The notes below the pieces were generated by a model. The model did no database searches, was not told where the DNA came from, and was given only the letters and a program-made list of their open reading frames with translations. Shown piece after piece: positions 11,816 to 24,131 of a DNA stretch of 64,000 nt; positions within the stretch are counted from its first letter, which is position 1, and every line of letters starts with the position of its first letter. Both the position numbers and the translations under genes were made by a program. This stretch comes from Agelas oroides (lineage: Eukaryota; Porifera; Demospongiae; Agelasida; Agelasidae), in NCBI GenBank assembly GCA_949130485.1, contig OX422184.1:5019524-5083523 (forward strand). The letters are read 5' to 3'.

Positions 11816-13032
11816 TTCGTGGATCCATCCATAACATCACAGGTAGAGTCTCTGTCAGTCGACACACTAACAGGATCACTGAGTGCTACCTTTTCATGAG
11901 AGTCATGTTGTGGACCGTTAGGAGATTTGCGATTGGAAGACTGACGGGCCTGAGGGGGGAGATCTGCACGAAGGTACAGCTTATATTTTTCAAAGGACTT
12001 AAGAGTAAAGCGAGCAGCAAGAAGAAGTCTTCTATCCCAGTAGTTATTGAGTTTAATAAGCAGAGGACGAGGTCGAGAGGACTCATCGGAATTCGGTTTC
12101 CGACGGCCAATTCGGAAGGCATCCTTGATTGAGACAGGTCTGCTAATGAGGTGAAGAGCAACTTCATCAATGACAGACCTAGTCACAGGGAGAGGAAGCT
12201 CCGGTACACCAAAGAGAATAACATTCGCTGAACGATCGACAGAGGTAGAGTGTGAAGAGGTGTTACTAACATTAGTAGTTGTGCCAGGCTTAGAGGGGGG
12301 CTGGGAAAGGATACCACTGGCTTTATTGGCTATCAACTTAGAGAATGAAGACATAGAAGAAGTGAAATCAGATAGTTGGTCTTTCAAGGATGAGACAAGT
12401 TCATCAAGTTTTATCTGAGTGTCGTCTAGTAGGACTGGGAAATTGTCAACCTTCTTATCTAGACAAGAGATAGCTTTATGGTTGGAATCCAGTCTCTTTG
12501 AGATTGGATCTGGTTCAAGGCATGGTAGACTAATGAGATGTATAGCTTCACAGTAGATGGGAGGGAGTTTGTCAACTTCATCAAGCTTGTTAAAGGCAGA
12601 GAGTATGTCAGTTAGGGTAGCTTCAAAGGCATCACGTTTATCAGTGCTACGCCTAGTGTGATAAGTTACGCCAAGCTCTTTGAGCAAGTCTCCACAAAAA
12701 TCCCATAAATGTTTGTGAGCATCAATAAGAGAAGGGGTATCAAAATGAGCTATAACAGCTTGTTTGAGGGTGGAGGTATCACCACGTAGACGAAAAGCTT
12801 TCACAAAAGCTAGAAGAGGACTAACAATGAAGACAGGGTTTGTAACACTTGAAGGTTGACTAAAGAGAGATGGGGAGACAGACCGAGCAGGAGATTGGGA
12901 TCTGCTGGTATCAATACCTAGTGAGGAAAGGTATGTGGCAATGGAGAGGTTGTTACTGGTTTTAATGGATTGCCTCCACTTGCCGGACTTAGATTTGCCA
13001 CCAAGGCTTTCAATTCGACGGGGGAAACCCAT
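11812..13032 (-). CDS. LINE ORF1 protein (RNA-binding, L1 ORF1-like)
   Basis: 406 codons. The N-terminal third is basic and Ser-rich (GGKSKSGKWRQSIKTSNN). The middle is helical with a stretch resembling a coiled coil (around LDSNHKAISCLDKKVDNF, then SSLKDQLSDFTSSMSSFSK). Near the C-terminus come ANVILFGVPE, DAFRIGRRK and RPRPLLIKLNNYWDRRLLLA, the RRM-like pattern of L1-type ORF1 proteins ('NIIIFGIPE..DAFRLGR...RP.LVKF......LL'). ORF1 chaperones the element's RNA. The stop overlaps the ORF2 start by four bases (ATGA). An upstream zinc-knuckle-like segment lies in another frame (see 12918-13241), so this copy may carry a frameshift. There is no intact partner ORF2, so the element is not autonomous. 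Confidence 0.8.
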   Translation of the reverse strand: MGFPRRIESLGGKSKSGKWRQSIKTSNNLSIATYLSSLGIDTSRSQSPARSVSPSLFSQPSSVTNPVFIVSPLLAFVKAFRLRGDTSTLKQAVIAHFDTPSLIDAHKHLWDFCGDLLKELGVTYHTRRSTDKRDAFEATLTDILSAFNKLDEVDKLPPIYCEAIHLISLPCLEPDPISKRLDSNHKAISCLDKKVDNFPVLLDDTQIKLDELVSSLKDQLSDFTSSMSSFSKLIANKASGILSQPPSKPGTTTNVSNTSSHSTSVDRSANVILFGVPELPLPVTRSVIDEVALHLISRPVSIKDAFRIGRRKPNSDESSRPRPLLIKLNNYWDRRLLLAARFTLKSFEKYKLYLRADLPPQARQSSNRKSPNGPQHDSHEKVALSDPVSVSTDRDSTCDVMDGSTK

Positions 13033-13241
13033 TTACTCTTAGTGGAGCAATAGATGCACTTGATACTCCCTTCTCTCCCTGTCTGCCCCCCAAGAAGTCT
13101 GTCCAGATAGAGAGATCCTTCAATAGGACCACATTTGACAAAGATTTTCCTCTGCGATTGATCAGCTAAAAGAGACTCAGATTGGTCAGTAGCCATCTTT
13201 GAACGGACTCGACAGGCTAATAAAACAGGCAGAGGCTTCAA
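12918..13241 (-). CDS. LINE ORF1 N-terminal extension in a shifted frame
   Basis: This frame reads KIFVKCGPIEGS, LDRLLGGQTGREG and IKCIYCSTKSKWVSP before overlapping the start of the 406-codon ORF1 in another frame. The Cys pattern looks like a fragment of a zinc-binding module. The simplest reading is one longer ORF1 with a one-base indel near the C-run at about 13020. Alternatively it is a separate small upstream ORF. I cannot decide without a related copy. Confidence 0.45.
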   Translation of the reverse strand: MKPLPVLLACRVRSKMATDQSESLLADQSQRKIFVKCGPIEGSLYLDRLLGGQTGREGSIKCIYCSTKSKWVSPVELKALVANLSPASGGNPLKPVTTSPLPHTFPH

Positions 13242-13690
13242 CTCACAACCCCACTGGTCAATAGCCGCAGCACAAACGAGCTGTGGAACTAGAGACTGGG
13301 GTGTTTACCTCAGTTTAAGCCTGTAAGATGACTTAAGCCCGAAGCAGCCCTAAGAGCAGAGGGCACTAAAAGCACCTAGCACAGAATGAGATTAGTGAAC
13401 CAAATAAGTTTAAAGAGATGATGGTAAAAGACGGTAAGCAGCTAGGGAGACCGTAGTAACCACAAATCCCACAATAGTAAAAAGTGATCTAAATAGCGCT
13501 CACCCAAAGAAAGTTACCAGCAGGGCTGCGTAAGTAGTACCAAGTAGAACCAGGTAATACCAAGGGGTATTCCTCCCCGATGACAGAAAGAGCACTAGGA
13601 GTGCTGTGGTTCAAGGGTTCAGCAAGTCTCTTAAGGTTCACCAAATTCAATGTTCTTTATCATATTAAACAAGCGCCTGTGGAAGTATCC
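13242..13690. other. Probable LINE 5' leader and junction to satellite
   Basis: Non-coding sequence directly upstream of ORF1 on the minus strand, ending where satellite A begins near 13695. It contains no recognisable exon. It is plausibly the 5' UTR/promoter of the LINE, by position only. Confidence 0.35.
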
Positions 13691-13694
13691 GGCT

Positions 13695-16600
13695 CACCTT
13701 TTATGTTTTCACGCTCTCCATACCCATAGCTTCCTCTTGATATGCCACTTGCATGAGTGAACCTATTGTTCCTGGCTAGGGAAAGCCGTGAATTTGCTTG
13801 AATTTCCATTTACGGCATTATACGGCAGTAAATGTGACGGATAGGGTCTCATTACTTTCACGTTGTTTCATGTCCCCTGTCACATGACCCAGGTGCAGGG
13901 TGAAAGCCACATTACATCGCACTTACGCCACAAGTGGCATCGCATGGTGTTCGTCACTTTTTAAAGCAGAAAAAAAAAAGAAGGAATAAAACCCATTTCC
14001 CGTCCCTAGCCCTAACCTTAACCCTAACCTATATACTGAGCCCTAACCATTAGACCACAAGCAACTTCGAACGACCATGCACACTTTTCCGTCTAATGTG
14101 TACTACCCAACTGTCATACAAGTGCCATACTACACTACGCATGCGCAATGCATGCTCCACCCACACATATCACGTGAGGAGGCACGAAACGACGTGAAAG
14201 TATTGAGACCCGTGACGGATATGTTAGCGGAATTATAGAACTTTATGCGCTTTTTGCACCGAATACGGTTTTATGTTTTCACACTCTCCATACCCATAGC
14301 TTCCTCTTGATATGCCACTGGCTTTAGTGCAACTATTGTTCCTGGCTAGGGAAAGCCGTGAATTTGCGTGAATTTCCATTGACGACATTATACGGCGTTG
14401 CATGTGACGGATATGTTAGCGGGCTCGTAGAGGTTTGTGCGCAAATTCACGGCTTTCCCTAGCCAGGAACAATAGTTGCACTAAAGCCAGTGGCATATCA
14501 AGAGGAAGCTATGGGTATGGAGAGTGTGAAAACATAAAACCGTATTCGGTGCAAAAAGCGCATAAACTTCTACAAGCCCGCTAACATATCCGTCACATGT
14601 ACTGCCGTATAATGCCGTAAATGGAAATTCAAGCAAATTCACGGCTTTCCCTAGCCAGGAACAATAGGTTCACTAATGCAAGTGGCATATCAAGAGGAAG
14701 CTATGGGTATGGAGAGCGTGAAAACCTAAAACCTTATTCGGTGCAAAAAGTGCACAAACCTCTACGAGCCCTCTAACATATCCGTCACATGCACCGCCGT
14801 ATAATGCCGTGATTGGAAATTCACGAAAATTCACGGCTTTCCCTAGCCAGGAACAATACTTGCACTAATGCAAGTGGCATATGAACATGAAGCCAAGGGT
14901 ATGGAGAGTTTAAAAACGTAAACCCTTATTCGGTGCAAAAAGCGCGCAAACCTCTACGAGCACGCTAACATATCCGTCACATGCAGCGCCGTATAATCCC
15001 GTCCATATAAATTCATGCAAATTCACGGCTTTCCCTAGCCAGGAACAATTGTTACACTAATGCAAGTGGCATATCAAGAGGAAGCTGTGGGTATGGAGAG
15101 TGTGAAAACTTAAAACCTTATTCGGTGCAAAAAGCGCACAAACCTCTACGAGCCCGCTAACATATCCGTAACATGCACCGCCGTATAATGCCGTGATTGG
15201 AAATTCACGAAAATTCACGGCTTTCCCTAGCCAGGAACAATACTTGCACTAATGCAAGTGGCATATGAACATGAAGCCAAGGGTATGGAGAGTTTAAAAA
15301 CGTAAACCCTTATTCGGTGCAAAAAGCGCGCAAACCTCTACGAACACGCTAACATATCCGTCACATGCAGCGCCGTATAATCCCGTCCATATAAATTCAT
15401 GCAAATTCACGGCTTTCCCTAGCCAGGAACAATAGTTGCACTAAAGCCAGTGGCATATCAAGAGGAAGCTATGGGTATGGAGAGTGTGAAAACATAAAAC
15501 CGTATTCGGTGCAAAAGGCGCATAAACTTCTACAAGCCCGCTAACATATCCGTCACATGTACTGCCGTATAATGCCGTAAATGGAAATTCAAGCAAATTC
15601 ACGGCTTTCCCTAGCCAGGAACAATACTTGCACTAATGCAAGTGGCATATGAACATGAAGCCAAGGGTATGGAGAGTTTAAAAACGTAAACCCTTATTCG
15701 GTGCAAAAAGCGCGCAAACCTCTACGAGCACGCTAACATATCCGTCACATGCAGCGCCGTATAATCCCGTCCATATAAATTCATGCAAATTCACGGCTTT
15801 CCCTAGCCAGGAACAATAGTTGCACTAAAGCCAGTGGCATATCAAGAGGAAGCTATGGGTATGGAGAGTGTGAAAACATAAAACCGTATTCGGTGCAAAA
15901 GGCGCATAAACTTCTACAAGCCCGCTAACATATCCGTCACATGTACTGCCGTATAATGCCGTAAATGGAAATTCAAGCAAATTCACGGCTTTCCCTAGCC
16001 AGGAACAATAGGTTCACTAATGCAAGTGGCATATCAAGAGGAAGCTATGGGTATGGAGAGCGTGAAAACATAAAACCTTATTCGGTGCAAAAAGTGCACA
16101 AACCTCTACGAGCCCTCTAACATATCCGTCACATGCACCGCCGTATAATGCCGTGATTGGAAATTCACGAAAATTCACGGCTTTCCCTAGCCAGGAACAA
16201 TACTTGCACTAATGCAAGTGGCATATGAACATGAAGCCAAGGGTATGGAGAGTTTAAAAACGTAAACCCTTATTCGGTGCAAAAAGCGCGCAAACCTCTA
16301 CGAGCACGCTAACATATCCGTCACATGCAGCGCCGTATAATCCCGTCCATATAAATTCATGCAAATTCACGGCTTTCCCTAGCCAGGAACAATTGTTACA
16401 CTAATGCAAGTGGCATATCAAGAGGAAGCTGTGGGTATGGAGAGTGTGAAAACTTAAAACCTTATTCGGTGCAAAAAGCGCACAAACCTCTACGAGCCCG
16501 CTAACATATCCGTAACATGCACCGCCGTATATTGCCGTCAAAGAAAATTCACGCAAATTCACGGGTTTCCCTAGCCAGGAACAGTAGTTGCACTAATGCA

Positions 16601-19432
16601 AGTGGCATATGAACATGAAGCCAAGGGGATGGAGAGTGTGAAAACGTAAAATCGTATTCGGCGCAAAAAGCGCACAAACCTCTACGAGCCCGCTAACATA
16701 TCCGCCACATGCAACGCCGTATAAGGCCGTCAATGGAAATTCACGGGTTTCCCTAGCCTGGAACAATACTTGCACTAATGCAAGTGGCATATCAAGAGGA
16801 AGCTATGGGTATGGAGAGTGTGAAAACGTAAAACCTTATTCGGTGCAAAAAGCGCACAAACTTCTATGAGCCCGCTAACATATCCGTCACATGCATCGCC
16901 GTATAATGCCGTCAATATAAATTCACGCAAATTCACGGCTTTCCCTAGCCAGGAACAATAGTTGCACTAAAGCAAGTGGCATATCAAGAGGAAGCTATGC
17001 GTATGGAGAGTGTGAAAACGTAAAACCTTATTCGGTGCAAAAAGCGCACAAACCTCTACGAGCCCGCTAACATATCCGTCACATGCACCGCCGTATAATG
17101 CCGTCAAAGAAAATTCACGCAAATTCACGGGTTTCCCTAGCCAGGAACAATAGTTGCACTACTGCAAGTGGCATATCAAGAGGAAGCTATGGGTATGGAG
17201 AGCGTGAAAACATTAAACCTTATTCGGTGCAAAAAGCGCACAAACCTCTACGAGCCCGCTAACATATCCATCACATGCACCGCCATATATTGCCGTCAAA
17301 GAAAATTCACGGGTTTCCCTAGCCTGGAACAATACTTGCACTAATGCAAGTGGCATATGAACAAGAAGTCAAGGGGATGGAGAGTGTGAAAACGTAAAAC
17401 CTTTTCGGTGCAAAATGCGCACAAACCTCTACGAGCCCTCTAACATATCCGTCACATGGAACGCCGTATAATGCCGTCAATGGAAATTCACGCAAATTCA
17501 CGGCTTTCCCTAGCCAGGAAGAATAGTTGCACTAATGCTAGTGGCATATCAAGAGGAAGCTATGGGTATGGAGAGTGTGAAAACATAAAACCGTATTCGG
17601 TGCAAAAAGCGCACAAACCTCTACGAGCCCGCTAACATATCCATCACATGCACCGACGTATATTGCCGTCAATGAAAATTCACGGGTTTCCCTAGCCTGG
17701 AACAATACTTGCACTAATGCAAGTGGCATATGAACAAGAAGTCAAGGGGATGGAGAGTGTGAAAACGTAAAACCTTTTCGGTGCAAAATGCACACAAACC
17801 TCTACGAGCCCTCTAACATATCCGTCACATGGAACGCCGTATAATGCCGTCAATGGAAATTCACGCAAATTCACGGCTTTCCCTAGCCAGGAAGAATAGT
17901 TGCACTAATGCTAGTGGCATATCAAGAGGAAGCTATGGGTATGGAGAGTGTGAAAACGTAAAACCTTATTCGGTGCAAAAAGCGCACAAACTTCTACGAG
18001 CCCGCTAACATATCCGTCACATGCACCGCCGTATAATGCCGTCAAAGAAAATTCACGCAAATTCACGGGTTTCCCTAGCCAGGAAGAATAGTTGCACTAA
18101 TGCTAGTGGCATATCAAGAGGAAGCTATGGGTATGGAGAGCGTGAAAACGTAAAACCTTATTCGGTGCAAAAAGCGCACAAACCTCTACGAGCCCGCTAA
18201 CATATCCGTCACATGCAACGCCGTATAATGCCGTCAATGGAAATTCACGCAAATTCACGGCTTTCCCTAACCAGGAACAATAGTTGCACTAATGCAAGTG
18301 GCATATCAAGAGGAAGCTATGGGTATGAGAGTGTGAAAACGTAAAACCTTATTCGGTGCAAAAAGCGCACAAACCTCTACGAGCCCGCTAACATATCCGT
18401 CACATGCAACGGCGTATAATGCCGTCAATGGAAATTCACGCAAATTCACGGCTTTCCCTAGCCAGGAACAATAGTTGCACTCGTAGAAGTTTGTGCGCTT
18501 TTTGCACCGAATACGGTTTTATGTTTTCACACTCTCCATACCCATAGCTTCCTCTTGATATGCCATATGCCGTGAATTTCCATAGACGGCATTATACGCG
18601 GAGCATGTGATGGATATGCTAGCAGGTGTTTGCGATTTTTGCACCGAATAAGGTTTTACGTTTTCACACTCTCCATACCGATAGCTTCTTGTTTATATGC
18701 TACTTGCATTAGTGCAACTATTGTTCCTGGTTAGGGAAAGCCGTCAATTTGTGTGAAGTTACATTGACGGCATTAAACGCCGTTGCATGTGACGGATATG
18801 TTAGGGGGCTCGTAGAAGTTTGTGCAGTTTTTGCACCGAATAAGGTTTTATGTTGTCACACTCTCCATGCCCATAGCTTCCTCTTAATATGCCAAATGCA
18901 TTAGTGCAACTATTGTTCCTGGCTAGGGAAAGCCGTGAATTTGCGTGAATTTCCATAGACGGCATTATACCGCGGTGCATGTGACGGATACGTTAGCGGG
19001 CTTGTAGAGATTTGTGCGCTTTTTGCAACGAATAAGGTTTTACGTTTTAACACTCTCCACACCCATAGCTTCTTCTTCATATGCCACTTGCATTAGTGCA
19101 ACTATTGTTCCTGGCTAGGAAAAGCGGTGAATTTGCGTGAATTTCTTTTGACAGTATTATACGGCAGTGCATGTGAAGGATACGTTTGCGGGCTCGTAGA
19201 GGTTTGTGCGCTTTTTGCACCGAATAAGGTTTTACGTTTTCACACTCTCCATACCCATAGTTTCTTCTTCATATGCCACTTGTATTAGTGCAATTATTGT
19301 TTCTGGCTAGGGAAAGCCGTGAATTTGCGTGAATTTCCATTGACGGCATTATACGGAGGTGCATGTGACGGATATGTTAGCGGGCTCGTAGAGGATTGTG
19401 CGCTTTTTGCACTGAATAAGGTTTTATGTTTT
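13695..19432. repeat. Satellite A, ~191-bp tandem repeat, about 30 monomers with orientation switches
   Basis: The landmark CCCTAGCCAGGAACAATAG recurs about every 191 bases. Monomers run in reverse orientation at 13695-about 14440, forward at about 14440-18483, and reverse again at about 18483-19432. The junctions fall in CGTAGAGGTTTGTGCGC and GTTGCACTCGTAGAAG. Inside the forward block, distinguishable monomer types (marked by TTGCACTAAAGCC, GGTTCACTAATGC, CTTGCACTAATGC and TGTTACACTAATGC) recur in the order a-b-c-d at about 14467 and again at about 15810, indicating higher-order repeats. Reading frames inside the array come from its periodicity. Confidence 0.93.
13844..14211. mobile_element. 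MITE inserted in satellite A, 10-bp target duplication, telomere-like interior
   Basis: The terminal inverted repeats are GGGTCTCATTACTTTCACG at the left and the complement of GGGTCTCAATACTTTCACG at the right, extending about 29 bp. The satellite word GTGACGGATA occurs at 13834-13843 and again at 14212-14221, where an uninterrupted monomer has it once, so this is a clean 9-10-bp duplication. That length is typical of Mutator-like transposases. The interior has CCCTAACC-type repeats (about 14006-14048) and a tract resembling the interior of the foldback at about 41784-42126. Confidence 0.85.
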
Positions 19433-22400
19433 CACGCAAATTCACCGGAACAATAGTTGCACTAATGCAAACTACATATGCGCAAGAAGCTGTGGGAATG
19501 GGGAAGCCGATAACGCAAACCCTGCGTTTGCGCAATCAACGCACTAAGCGGTACGAGCATGCAAATTGTTCCTGCTGAACCATCGCCGTATAATGCCGTC
19601 AGTAGAAATTCGCGAAAATTCCCGGCAAAACCTACCACGGAACAATAGTTCCACTAATGCAAACTATATATTAACAAGAAGCTGTGGGAATGGGGAGGCC
19701 AAAAACGTAAACCCTCCGTTTGTGCAATCAACGCACAAAGCGGTACGAGCTTGCAAATTTGTCCTCCTGCACATTCGCCGTATAATGCCGGCAACGGAAA
19801 TTCGCGCAAATTCCCGGCAAGCCCTACCACGGTAAAATAGTTGCACTAATGCAAACTACATATGAGCAAGAAGCTGTGGGAATGGGTAGGCCAAAAACGC
19901 AAACCCTCCCTTTGTGCAATCAACGTACAAAGCGGTACGAGCTTGCAAATTGTTCCTCCTGCACCATCGCCGTATAATGCCGTAAGTGGAAATTCGCGCA
20001 AAATCCCGGCAATTCCTACCACGGAACAATAGTTGAACTAATGCAAACTACATATGAGCAAGAAGCTGTGGGAATGGGTAGGCCAAAAAGGCAAACCCTG
20101 CGTTTGTGCAATCAACGCTAAAAGCGGTACGAGCTTGCAAATTGTTCCTCCTGCACCATCGCAGTATAGTATCGGCGATGGAAATTCGCGTAAGTTCCCT
20201 GCAAACCCTACAACGGAACAATAGTTGCACTAATGCAAACTACATATGAACAAGAAGCTGTGGGAATGGGGAGGCCAAAAACGCAAGCCCTCTGTTTGTG
20301 CAATCAACGCACAAAGCGGTACGAGCTTGCAAATTGTTCCTCATGCACCATCGCCCCATAGTATCGGCAATGGAAAATCGCGCAAATTCCCGGCAAACCC
20401 TAGCCCGGAACAATAGTTGCACTAATGCAAACTACATATGAGCAAGAAGCTGTGGGAATGGGGAGGCCAAAAACGCAATCCCTCCGTTTGTGCAATCAAC
20501 GCACAAAGCTGTACGAGCTTGCAAATTGTTCCTCCTGCGCTATCGACGCATAGTATCGGCAATGGGAATTCGCGCAAATTCCCGGCAAACCCTACAATGG
20601 AACAATAGTTGCACTAATGCAAACTACATATGAGCAAGAAGCTGTGGGAATGGGGAGGCCAAAAACGCAAGCCCTCCGTTTGTGCAATCAACGCACAAAG
20701 CGGTGCGAGCTTGCAAATTGTTCCTCATGCACCATCGCCGCATGGTATCGGCAATGGAAAATCGCGCAAATTCCCGGCCAACCCTAGCCCGGAACAATAG
20801 TTGAACTAATGCAAACTACATATGAGCAAGAAGCTGTGGGAATGGGGAGGCCAAAAACGCAAGCCCTCCGTTTGTGCAATCAACGCACAAAGCGGTACGA
20901 GCTTGCAAATTGTTCCTCATGCACCATCGCCGCATAGTATCGGCAATGGAAAATCGCGCAAATTCCCGGCAAACCCTAGCCCGGAACAATAGTTGCACTA
21001 ATGCAAACTACATATGAGCAAGAAGCTGTGGGAATGGGGAGGCCAAAAACGCAATCCCTCCGTTTGTGCAATCAACGCACAAAGCTGTACGAGCTTGCAA
21101 ATTGTTCCTCCTGCGCTATCGCCGCATAGTATCTGCATTGGGAATTCGCGCAAATTCCCGGCAAACCCTACAATGGAACAATAGTTGCACTAATGCAAAC
21201 TACATATGAGCAAGAAGCTGTGGGAATGGGGAGGCCAAAAACGCAAGCCCTCCGTTTGTGCAATCAACGCACAAAGCGGTGCGAGCTTGCAAATTGTTCC
21301 TCCTGCACCATCGCCGCATAGTATCGGCAATGGAAAATCGCGCAAATTCCTGGCCAACCCTAGCCCGGAACAATAGTTGCACTAATGCAAACTACATATG
21401 AGCAAGAAACTGTGGGAATGGGGAGTCCAAAAACGCAATCCCTCCGATTGTGCAATCAACGCACAAAGCTGTACGAACTTGCAAATTGTTCCTCCTGCAT
21501 CATCGCCGCATAGTATCCGCAATGGAAATTCGCGCAAATTCACGGCAAACCCTAGCCCGGAACAATAGTTGCACTAATGAAAACTACATATGAACAAGAA
21601 GCTGTGGGAATGGGGAGGCCAAAAACGCAATCCCTCCGTTTGTGCAATCAACGCACAAAGCGGTACGTGCTTGCAAATTGTTCCTCCTGCAACATCGCCG
21701 CATAGTATCGGCAATGGAAAGTCGCGCAAATTCCCGGCAAACCCTACAATGGAACAATAGTTGCAATAATGCAAACTACATATGATCAAGAAGCTGTCGG
21801 AATGGGGAGGCCAAAAACGTAATCCCTCCGTTTGTGCTATCAACGCACAAAGCGGTACGAGCTTGCAAATTGTTCCTCCTGCACCATCGCCGCATCGTAT
21901 CGGCAATGGAATTTCGCGTAAAATCCCTACAAACCCTACAACGGAACAATAGTTGCACTAATGCAAACTACATATGAGCAAGAAGCTGTGGGAATGGGGA
22001 GGCCAAAAACGCAATCCCTCCGTTTTTGCAATCAACGCACAAAGCGGTATGAGCTTGCAAATTGTTCCTCCTGCAGCATCGCCGCATAGTATCGGCAATG
22101 GAAATACACGCAAATTCCCGGCAAACCCTACAACGGAACAATAGTTGCACTAATGCAAACTACATATGAGCAAGAAGCTGTGGGAATGGGGAGGCCATAA
22201 ACGCAATCCCTCCGTTTGTGCAATCAACGCACAAATCGGTACGAGCTTGCAAATTGTTCCTCCTGCACAATCGCCGCATAGTATTGGCAATGGAAATTCG
22301 CGAAAATTCCCGGCAAAACCTAGCCCGGAACAATAGTTGCACTAATGCAAACTACATATGAGCAAGAAGCTGTGGGAATGGGGAGGCCAAAAACGCAATC

Positions 22401-23931
22401 CCTCCGATTGTGCAATCAACGCACAAAGCGGTACGAGCTTGCAAATTGTTTCTCCTGCATCATCGCCGCATAGTATCCGCAATGGAAATTCGCGCAAATT
22501 CCCGGCAAACCCTAGCCCGGAACAATAGTTGAACTAATGCAAACTACATATGAGCAAGAAGCTGTGGGAATGGGGAGTCCAAAAACGCAATCCCTCCGTT
22601 TGTGCAATCAACGCACAAAGCGGTACGAGCTTGCAAATTGTTCCTCCTGCACCATCGCCGCATCGTATCGGCAATGGAAATTCGCGTAAATTCCCTGCAA
22701 ACCCTACAACGGAACAATAGTTGCACTAATGCAAACTACATATGAGCAAGAAGCTGTGGGAATGGGGAGGCCAAAAACGCAATCCCTCCGTTTGTGCAAT
22801 CAACGCACAAAGCGGTACGAGCTTGCAAATTGTTCCTCCTGCAACATCGCCGCATAGTATCGGCAATGGAAATACGCGCAAATTCCCGGCAAACCCTACC
22901 CGGAACAATAGTTGCACTAGTGCAAACTACATATGAACAAGAAGCTGTGGGAATGGGGAGTCCAAAAACGCAATCCCTCCGTTTGTGCAATCAACGCACA
23001 AAGCGGTACGAGCTTGCAAATTGTTCCTCCTGCACTATCGCCGCATCGTATCGGCAATGGAAATTCGCACAAATTCCCATGAAAATCCTAACCCGGAACA
23101 ATAGTTGCACTAATGGAAAGTACATATGAGCAAGAAGCTGTGGGAATGGGGAGGCCAAAAACGCAAACCCTCCGTTTGTGCAATCAACGCACAAAGCGGT
23201 ACGAGCTTGCAAATTGTACCTCCTGCACCATCGCCGTATAATGCCGGTATTGGAAATTCGCGTAAATTCCCTGCAAACCCTACAACTGAACAATAGTTGC
23301 ACTAATGCAAACTACATATGAGCAAGAAGCTGTTGGAATGGGGAGGCCAAAAACGCAAACCCTCCGTTTGTGCAATCAACGCACAAAGCGGTACGAGCTT
23401 GGAAATTGTACCACCTGCACCATCGCCGTGTAATACCGGTTATGGAAATTCGTGTAAATTCCCTGCAAACCCTACAACGGAATAATAGTTGCACTAATGC
23501 AAACTACATATGAGCAAAGCTGTAGGAATGGGGAGTCCAAAGACGCAATCCCTCCGTTTGTGCAATCAACGGACAAATCGGTTCGAGCTTGCAAATTGTT
23601 CCTCCTGTGCCATCGCCGCATAGTATCGGTAATGGAAATTCGTGAAAATTCCCGGCAAACCCTAGCCCGGAACAATAGTTGCACTAATGCAAACTACATA
23701 TGAGCAAGAAGCTGTGGGAATGGGGAGGCCAAAAACGCAATCCCTCCGTTTGTGTAATTAACGCACAAAGCGGTACGAGCTTGCACATTGTTCCTCCTGC
23801 ACCATCGCCGCATAGTATTGACAATGGAAATTCGCGCAAATTCCCGGCAAATCCTAGCCCGGAACAATAGTTGCACTAATGCAAAGTACATATGAGCAAG
23901 AAGCTGTGGGAAAGGGAGGCCAAAAACGGAA
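19433..23931. repeat. Satellite B, 192-bp tandem repeat, about 23 monomers
   Basis: The word AACTACATATGAGCAAGAAG recurs every 192 bases to the end of the array. Satellite B is a diverged sister of satellite A: both share AACAATAGTTGCACTAATGC, GAAGCT.TGGG, CGCCGTATAATGCCG in some monomers, and GGAAATTC.CGCAAATTC. Because 192 is divisible by 3, nearly every monomer carries the same minus-strand 60-codon frame (start MQLLF, end LLAHM). I regard this as inherited periodicity and not as a gene. The array runs into the assembly gap, so its true length is unknown. Confidence 0.93.
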
Positions 23932-24131
23932 NNNNNNNNNNNNNNNNNNNNNNNNNNNNNNNNNNNNNNNNNNNNNNNNNNNNNNNNNNNNNNNNNNNNN
24001 NNNNNNNNNNNNNNNNNNNNNNNNNNNNNNNNNNNNNNNNNNNNNNNNNNNNNNNNNNNNNNNNNNNNNNNNNNNNNNNNNNNNNNNNNNNNNNNNNNNN
24101 NNNNNNNNNNNNNNNNNNNNNNNNNNNNNNN
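23932..24131. other. Assembly gap (200 N)
   Basis: Exactly 200 N separate satellite B from the receptor exon. The round number suggests a placeholder of unknown size, and the satellite has probably been collapsed or left unassembled here. Confidence 0.98.

Noticed and set aside
11812..12418. Plus-strand frames opposite LINE ORF1
   Set aside because: They are antisense shadows of the well-supported ORF1.
16593..17874. Repeated 60-65-codon minus-strand frames in satellite A
   Set aside because: They repeat with the 191-bp monomer and are shadows of the satellite.
19433..23931. CRISPR-like regular repeat spacing
   Set aside because: The whole 192-bp unit is conserved with no unique spacers, and the context is eukaryotic; it is a satellite.
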